Shown here: one piece after another, positions 59,526 through 64,000 of the stretch
Numbering within the stretch: position 1 is the first letter of the stretch
Layout: every line of letters begins with the position of its first letter
NCBI GenBank assembly: GCA_028284235.1
Contig: JANQSC010000008.1
Coordinates: 226,223-290,222, forward strand
Origin: Opitutaceae bacterium
GTDB taxonomy: Bacteria > Verrucomicrobiota > Verrucomicrobiia > Opitutales > Opitutaceae
Direction of reading: 5' to 3'
DNA: 64,000 nucleotides
Program-made: the position numbers and the translations under genes
Notes under the pieces: generated by a model
Told to the model about the DNA's origin: nothing
The model's database searches: none
Seen by the model: only the letters and a program-made list of their open reading frames with translations

Positions 59526-61028
59526 TTACGCTTCGACCTGAGGTCGGGCGGGGTCGGGCCAGTCGATGTGGTAGAACTGGCCGCGGGGCTGGTCGACGCG
59601 CTCGTAGGTGTGGGCGCCGAAGTAGTCGCGCTGGGCTTGCAGGAGGTTGGCGGGGAGCCGGTCGCTGCGGTAGCTGTCGTAGTAGGCGAGCGAGGCCATG
59701 AAGGTCGGGATGGGCACGCCGCTGGTGGAGGCGGCGGCGACGACTTTGCGCCAGTTGGTTTGGCAGCGGTCGATCTCGCCTTTGAAGTAGGGGTCGAGGA
59801 GGAGGTTGGCGAGGTTGGGGTCGCGCTGGTAGGCTTCGTAGATTTTCTGGAGGAAGGCGGCCCGGATGATGCAGCCTCCACGGAAGATCATCGAGATGGC
59901 GCCGAAATCGAGTTTCCAGTCGTATTCTTCCTGGGCGGCCCGCATGAGCTGGAAGCCTTGGGCGTAGGAGCAGATTTTCGAGCAGTAGAGGGCGTCGTGG
60001 ATGGCTTGGATGAAGCTTTCTTTGTCGCCGTCGAAGGCGTCGAAGACTGGGCTGATGATTTCCGAGGCGGCGACGCGTTCTTCTTTTACGGCGCTGAGGA
60101 AGCGAGCGAACACGGCTTCGGCGATGGAAGGGGCGGCGACGCCCATGTCGAGGGCGTTGACGGAGGTCCATTTGCCGGTGCCTTTTTGTCCGGCGGTGTC
60201 GAGGACGACGTCGACGAAGGGTTGCCCGGTCGCGGGGTCGTCTTGCTGCAGGATGTCGGTGGTGATTTCGATGAGGAAAGAATCGAGGAGGCCTTCGTTC
60301 CATTTTCCGAATACGGCGCTCATATCCTTCGGGCTCATACCCAGGAGCTTGGACATGAGGGCGTAGGCCTCGCAGATCATCTGCATGTCGCCGTACTCGA
60401 TGCCGTTGTGGACCATTTTGACGTAGTGGCCGGCTCCGTTTTCGCCGATGTAGGTGGTGCAGGTGACGCCGCCTTCGACGGGTTTGCCGGGCGCGGCGCC
60501 TTCGATGGGCTTGCCGGTGTCGGCGTCGACTTTAGCGGCTATAGCTTCCCAGATGGGTTTGAGCTCGTTCCATGCGGATTCCTTGCCGCCGGGCATGAGG
60601 GAGGGGCCGAAGCGGGCGCCTTCTTCGCCGCCGGAGACGCCGGATCCGATGAAGCGGAAGCCTTTTTCGTTGAGGTCTTTCTCGCGGCGGATTGTGTCGG
60701 TCCAGAGGGCGTTGCCTCCGTCGATGATGATGTCGTCGGGGTCGAGGAGCGGGAGGAGGCCGTCGATGACTGCGTCGGTGGCGCGTCCGGCTTGAACGAG
60801 GATGATGATTTTGCGGGGGCGCTTGAGCGACTGCACGAATTCCTCGATGGACTGGGCTCCGAAGAGGCCGCCGGGCGTGTCGGGATTGGCGTCGACGAAG
60901 GCATCGGTTTTCGATGTCGTCCGGTTGTAGACCGAGATGCGGAAGCCGTGGTCGGCGATGTTGAGGGCGAGGTTCTGACCCATGACCGCGAGGCCGACGA
61001 GTCCTATGTCTGATTGTGGATTTGACAT
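59526..61028 (-). CDS. gnd: 6-phosphogluconate dehydrogenase, decarboxylating
   Basis: About 500 residues from the ATG at 61028. It oxidises and decarboxylates 6-phosphogluconate to ribulose 5-phosphate in the pentose phosphate pathway. The NADP site is [21 protein letters not shown] in part ([13 protein letters not shown]). Further blocks: [52 protein letters not shown] and [15 protein letters not shown], with the catalytic Lys in HYVKMVHN. The C-terminal helical domain ends [11 protein letters not shown]. The usual length of the long (E. coli-type) dimeric form. Monocistronic, between two hairpin-rich gaps. Confidence 0.95.
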   Translation of the reverse strand: MSNPQSDIGLVGLAVMGQNLALNIADHGFRISVYNRTTSKTDAFVDANPDTPGGLFGAQSIEEFVQSLKRPRKIIILVQAGRATDAVIDGLLPLLDPDDIIIDGGNALWTDTIRREKDLNEKGFRFIGSGVSGGEEGARFGPSLMPGGKESAWNELKPIWEAIAAKVDADTGKPIEGAAPGKPVEGGVTCTTYIGENGAGHYVKMVHNGIEYGDMQMICEAYALMSKLLGMSPKDMSAVFGKWNEGLLDSFLIEITTDILQQDDPATGQPFVDVVLDTAGQKGTGKWTSVNALDMGVAAPSIAEAVFARFLSAVKEERVAASEIISPVFDAFDGDKESFIQAIHDALYCSKICSYAQGFQLMRAAQEEYDWKLDFGAISMIFRGGCIIRAAFLQKIYEAYQRDPNLANLLLDPYFKGEIDRCQTNWRKVVAAASTSGVPIPTFMASLAYYDSYRSDRLPANLLQAQRDYFGAHTYERVDQPRGQFYHIDWPDPARPQVEA

Positions 61029-61167
61029 CGTTGTTTCAGGAATTGAGCGGCCATACAAGGGCCGAGAACTCCGGCCATCAAGCCTGAAACAGCGTGGAGA
61101 CAGAATTATTCACACACGTGTGTGATCAACGGGTCGGTTCGGCGACTTTTAGAGGGGGGCGCTGGCG

Positions 61168-61431
61168 TTAGACTTTGCTGGGCAGCCAGGGGGAGATCAT
61201 GTCCACGATGGGCGTCAGCATTTCGGGTTCGTTGCGATTGTAGACCCAGTTGATACAGATGATGACGCAGGTGGCCCCGATAATCGGGTACATGACGAGT
61301 TTTGGGAGAGAGCTGAGGGTTTTGAAAACCGAGTACGCGAGAGCAACCCCGATCACGCCCAACGCATAGGGAAACCAAGGTTGGTTGTAGAGGGGTTGCA
61401 ATGATTCGAATAGCCGTTCCACGTAGAGCAT
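61168..61431 (-). CDS. Small membrane protein of unknown function
   Basis: An 87-residue protein with two hydrophobic stretches (FPYALGVIGVALAYSVFKTL and VMYPIIGATCVIICINWVY) and a short charged tail. No domain is recognised. It lies 61 bp after moaE on the same strand and may be the last gene of the moe/moa unit. No link to cofactor synthesis is known. The 139-bp gap to gnd (61029-61167) shows nothing clear. Confidence 0.65.
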   Translation of the reverse strand: MLYVERLFESLQPLYNQPWFPYALGVIGVALAYSVFKTLSSLPKLVMYPIIGATCVIICINWVYNRNEPEMLTPIVDMISPWLPSKV

Positions 61432-61492
61432 CTCTTGATTTTCGCTAATTCTCCATATGGCTTAACGACCTTAGCGGCGTTTACTTGAGCGA

Positions 61493-61927
61493 TTAGGAAG
61501 TATTCGCTTGCGAGCAGTTGACCCATTCGGCGGGCCCGTCCGCGTAGTGTTCCCGTTTCCAGACGGGAACCCGGATTTTGGTCTGGTCGATGATGTAGCG
61601 GCAGGCGTCGAAGGCGGCGCTGCGGTGGGGGGAGCTGACGCCGACCCAGACGGCGATATCGCCGATTTCGAGCGCTCCGATGCGGTGGACGCAGGCGGCG
61701 GCCTTGATTGGGAAGCGGTCTTTGGCTTCCTGGACGATTCGGGCGCCTTCTTTTTCGGCGAGCGGCTGGTAGGCGCTGTATTCGAGGGCGCTGACGGGCT
61801 TGCCGTCGTTGTGGTTGCGGACCCATCCTTCGAAGGAGGCGTAGGCTCCGGACGCGTCGCTGGCGAGGCGTTTGCGGAGGGTGTCGGGCTCGATGGGGGA
61901 GTCGGCTATTTTGAAGGTTGGCTCCAT
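61493..61927 (-). CDS. moaE: Molybdopterin synthase catalytic subunit MoaE
   Basis: About 144 residues from the ATG at 61927; the longer frame overlaps moaD. MoaE, with the thiocarboxylated MoaD, puts two sulfurs into precursor Z to make molybdopterin. Motifs: GAYASFEGWVRNHNDGKPVS, ALEYSAYQPLAEKEGARI, ACVHRIGALEIGDIAVWVGV and SSPHRSAAFDACRYIID, with the catalytic Lys in VPVWKREHYADG. Third in the moe/moa order, 17 bp after moaD. Confidence 0.92.
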   Translation of the reverse strand: MEPTFKIADSPIEPDTLRKRLASDASGAYASFEGWVRNHNDGKPVSALEYSAYQPLAEKEGARIVQEAKDRFPIKAAACVHRIGALEIGDIAVWVGVSSPHRSAAFDACRYIIDQTKIRVPVWKREHYADGPAEWVNCSQANTS

Positions 61928-61944
61928 AGCGGTGCTGAGGGCGG

Positions 61945-62184
61945 TTAACCGCCGGCGACGGGGGGAATGTAGACGACGGTGTCGCCGTTGGCGAGCGCGT
62001 GGTCCCATTCCGAGAAGTCTTCGTTTACGGCGACTTGCAGGGAGGCGGGGTCGAGGGAGAAATTGTGCCGGTCTCGGAGTTCGTCGTATAGGGCTCGGGG
62101 CGTGGGAGCGCTGGTTTCGAGCGTCTCGTTCGAACAGCCGCGTTGTTCTCTTAACATTGCGAAGTACTCGATGCGGATTTTCAT
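61945..62184 (-). CDS. moaD: Molybdopterin synthase sulfur carrier MoaD
   Basis: A 79-residue ubiquitin-fold protein ending in the invariant GG (IPPVAGG), which becomes a thiocarboxylate. Starts MKIRIEYFAMLREQRGCS and has LQVAVNEDFSEWDHALANGD as the usual second half. Just upstream of moaE and 22 bp after moaC, co-transcribed. Confidence 0.93.
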   Translation of the reverse strand: MKIRIEYFAMLREQRGCSNETLETSAPTPRALYDELRDRHNFSLDPASLQVAVNEDFSEWDHALANGDTVVYIPPVAGG

Positions 62185-62206
62185 TTGGCCGGGTGGACGC
62201 GGGGAT

Positions 62207-62683
62207 TTAGCGGGCTTGGTAGTCGCTTTTGCCTCCAGTTTTCTCGACGAGCCGGATTTGCTCGATGACGATTCCTTTGGTGACGGCTTTGCACATGTCG
62301 TAGAGGGTGAGGGCGGCGCCGCTCGTGGCGGAGAGGGCTTCCATTTCGACGCCGGTTTTAGCGTCCGTCGCGACTTCGGAACGGACGACGACTCGGGCCT
62401 CGTCGAGGGTTTCTATGGTGACATTGCATTTGGTGAGCGGGAGGGGATGGCAGAGTGGGATGAGGTCGCTGGTTTTTTTTGCGGCTTGGATTCCGGCGAG
62501 GATGGCGGTGTGAAATACGGGGCCTTTTTTGCTTTGGACATCCCCGTTTTCGAATTTGGAGACGACTGCCGGGGTGAGGTTGACGATGGCCTCGGCGCGG
62601 GCGACTCGGTGGGTGACGTCTTTCCCTCCGACATCGACCATTTGGGGTTGGCGGCTTTGGTCTATGTGCGTGAAGTCGGGCAT
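62207..62683 (-). CDS. moaC: Cyclic pyranopterin monophosphate synthase MoaC
   Basis: A 158-residue protein that, with MoaA, makes cyclic pyranopterin monophosphate (precursor Z) from GTP. Motifs: MVDVGGKDVTHRVARAEA, KGPVFHTAILAGIQAAKKTS, IPLCHPLPLTKCNV, TGVEMEALSATSGAALTLYD, and MCKAVTKGIVI with the catalytic Asp/Lys pair (YDMCKAV). MoaA is not in the window; it must lie elsewhere. Placed between moeA (70 bp upstream) and moaD. Confidence 0.94.
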   Translation of the reverse strand: MPDFTHIDQSRQPQMVDVGGKDVTHRVARAEAIVNLTPAVVSKFENGDVQSKKGPVFHTAILAGIQAAKKTSDLIPLCHPLPLTKCNVTIETLDEARVVVRSEVATDAKTGVEMEALSATSGAALTLYDMCKAVTKGIVIEQIRLVEKTGGKSDYQAR

Positions 62684-62753
62684 GCGCTTGGGTGGTTCTA
62701 TTGTCTTTTAGGCCAGGTGGAGGGGGGTTGTCCAGAGCGGGGTTCTCGACTGT

Positions 62754-63968
62754 TCACGTTTGCCAGGAGTGGAATCGGTAGGGGGCGCCTTGAGGGAATT
62801 CGGTTTCACTCTCGGGGAGTTCGATGAATCCCTGTGTCCGGGCGACGGATACGTAGTCGCCGGAGGTGTTGAAAGGGAGCGGCTGGGCCCAGGTTTGGCC
62901 GGATTCGTCGTTGCGTAGCGTGACGGGCAGGAAAAGCGCGATCGGCGGTTTGAACTCGAAAGAGGAATCGAGTTTGGCGTAGCGGGGAGCGGCTGGGGGA
63001 AGGCCGGAGAGGGCGTCGAGCGCTGGGATTGTATAGCGGTGCAGGCAGGTGAAGCAGGAGACGGGGTTGCCGGGAAGGGCGAACACGTAGCGGGTTTGCC
63101 CGTTCGTTTGTATATTGCCGAACCAGAGCGGTTTCCCGGGGCGCTGGCGCACCCACTGGAAGGCTTTTTCAACGCCCGCGTTTTCGAGGGCGGCTGGGAG
63201 GTAGTCGCGTTTTCCTTTGGAAACGCCTCCGGCGAGAATGACAATGTCGGATTGCTCCAGGATGCGTTCGACTGCGGCTTCGGTGGCGGCGGGGTCGTCG
63301 GGGATGTGGTGTCGCTCGGTCCGGCTGTATCCGGCCGTGGCTAGGGCGACGTCGAGGGCGAGGTCGTTGGAGCGGCGGATTTGATGGGGCTCGGGAGTCT
63401 CTGAAACGGCTACGAGTTCGTCGCCGGTAGTGACAATGGAGATACGCGGCGCTTTGGCGACTGCGAGCTGAGTTTTGCCGATAGAGGCGGCGACGGAGAG
63501 TTCTTTGGCGGTGAGGCGGCATCCGCTCTGTAGAGCGACTTGGCCGCTGGGCATGTCCGAGCCTTGGGGATGGATTCCGTAGCCGCTTGTCGGCAGCGCG
63601 TTTTCCGAGAGGGTGGCGACTCCGTTTTCGATGGCGAGATCCTCGACTTTGACGACGCAGTCGGCGTTGTCGGGAACGGGAGCTCCGGTCATGATTTCGA
63701 CGCAGTCGGAGGTGTTTTCCAGTTTGGTTTTCGGCGCTCCGGCGTAGGCGGTCCCGGCGATGGGGAAGGTTCGCTGGCCGGCGGCGACGGCGCGGCTGGA
63801 GACGGCGATTCCGTCGAAGGTGGAGCGGTTGAAGGGCGGGAGGTCTCGGTCGGCTTGTAGCGATTCCGCCAATACGCGTCCGCTAGCGCTTTCGATGGGG
63901 ACGGTTTCGTTGGTAAAGGGGACGAGCCGCTCGGCGATTTTCTGTTCGGCTTCTTGGACGGAGATCAC
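62754..63968 (-). CDS. moeA: Molybdopterin molybdenumtransferase MoeA
   Basis: A 404-residue enzyme that inserts molybdate into adenylylated molybdopterin. Motifs: LPPFNRSTFDGIAVSSRAV (the PPFxxSxxDGyA site, with I/A variant), EIMTGAPVPDNADCVVKVED, ISIVTTGDELV and the Mpt-binding block ILAGGVSKGKRDYL. The C-terminal domain follows (about 330-404). First gene of the operon moeA-moaC-moaD-moaE; the promoter lies within the 32 bp at the right edge or beyond it. Confidence 0.93.
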   Translation of the reverse strand: MISVQEAEQKIAERLVPFTNETVPIESASGRVLAESLQADRDLPPFNRSTFDGIAVSSRAVAAGQRTFPIAGTAYAGAPKTKLENTSDCVEIMTGAPVPDNADCVVKVEDLAIENGVATLSENALPTSGYGIHPQGSDMPSGQVALQSGCRLTAKELSVAASIGKTQLAVAKAPRISIVTTGDELVAVSETPEPHQIRRSNDLALDVALATAGYSRTERHHIPDDPAATEAAVERILEQSDIVILAGGVSKGKRDYLPAALENAGVEKAFQWVRQRPGKPLWFGNIQTNGQTRYVFALPGNPVSCFTCLHRYTIPALDALSGLPPAAPRYAKLDSSFEFKPPIALFLPVTLRNDESGQTWAQPLPFNTSGDYVSVARTQGFIELPESETEFPQGAPYRFHSWQT

Positions 63969-64000
63969 GGTCTTTTGTTTGACACTCTCTGAGGGCGTTT

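Noticed and set aside
1..64000. CRISPR array, tRNA or rRNA genes, prophage or intact transposase
   Set aside because: No regularly spaced direct repeats, no cloverleaf with a T-loop GTTCRANNC, and no phage or transposase protein were recognised.

Overview
The window reads as a chromosomal segment of a Gram-negative member of the Verrucomicrobiota, most likely Opitutales (Puniceicoccaceae or Opitutaceae). This is an inference from gene content. The clues are a VPDSG-CTERM-like sorting tail, two DUF1800/DUF1501/Ig-domain operons whose large proteins carry C-terminal repeats common in that phylum, an OleC-type ligase, a single-chain class II glycyl-tRNA synthetase, a PPi-type phosphofructokinase, and several outer-membrane barrels. 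No rRNA, tRNA, CRISPR, prophage or complete insertion sequence was seen.

Layout. 1-2180: end of an export-type operon (partial gene, LolA-like protein, outer-membrane barrel). 2529-13352: housekeeping and mixed genes (histone-deacetylase-family enzyme, RNase D, lipoprotein, OleC-like ligase, FIST protein, TonB-like protein, Smr protein, response regulator, DtxR-family regulator with rmuC, methionine aminopeptidase). 13400-18905: a metzincin-like/NPCBM secreted protein, an unknown protein behind a start-stop codon pair, a type IV pilin-like protein, a DEAD-box helicase and a CBM9-like protein. 19278-33073: CobW GTPase, M16 protease, VPDSG-tailed protein, SNF2 helicase, GlyRS, PPi-PFK and an NhaC-type antiporter. 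33198-45589: two tandem paralogous three-gene operons on the minus strand (DUF1800, DUF1501, large Ig/repeat protein). In the second, a c-type cytochrome domain is nested inside the large protein. 46010-47613: xdhC-mocA pair. 47817-59428: an outer-membrane protein, then a respiratory nitrogen cluster. 59526-63968, minus strand: 6-phosphogluconate dehydrogenase, a small membrane protein and moaE-moaD-moaC-moeA.

The most interesting system is 48976-57556. It runs hemerythrin, NapD, NapA, a tetraheme double NapB, a second tetraheme cytochrome, a four-cluster Fe-S protein, an NrfD-type membrane quinol protein, an octaheme HAO-like cytochrome and an unknown Cys-containing protein, with very tight or overlapping junctions. 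There is no NapC, NapGH or NrfA. The arrangement suggests a self-contained nitrate-to-ammonium (or nitrate-to-hydroxylamine) respiratory module. Electrons would pass from quinol through the NrfD/Fe-S pair and the tetraheme proteins to NapA and to the HAO-like enzyme. The molybdenum cofactor genes on both sides (mocA, moaCDE, moeA) would support NapA.

Intergenic DNA is rich in structured repeats. I see a REP-like family (five copies), a MITE-like family of multi-hairpin elements with terminal inverted repeats, a pair of perfect 34-bp palindromes, and a shared 20-bp element. Start codons were moved from the longest open frame where overlap, ribosome-binding sites or family length argued for it; these choices are stated per gene.
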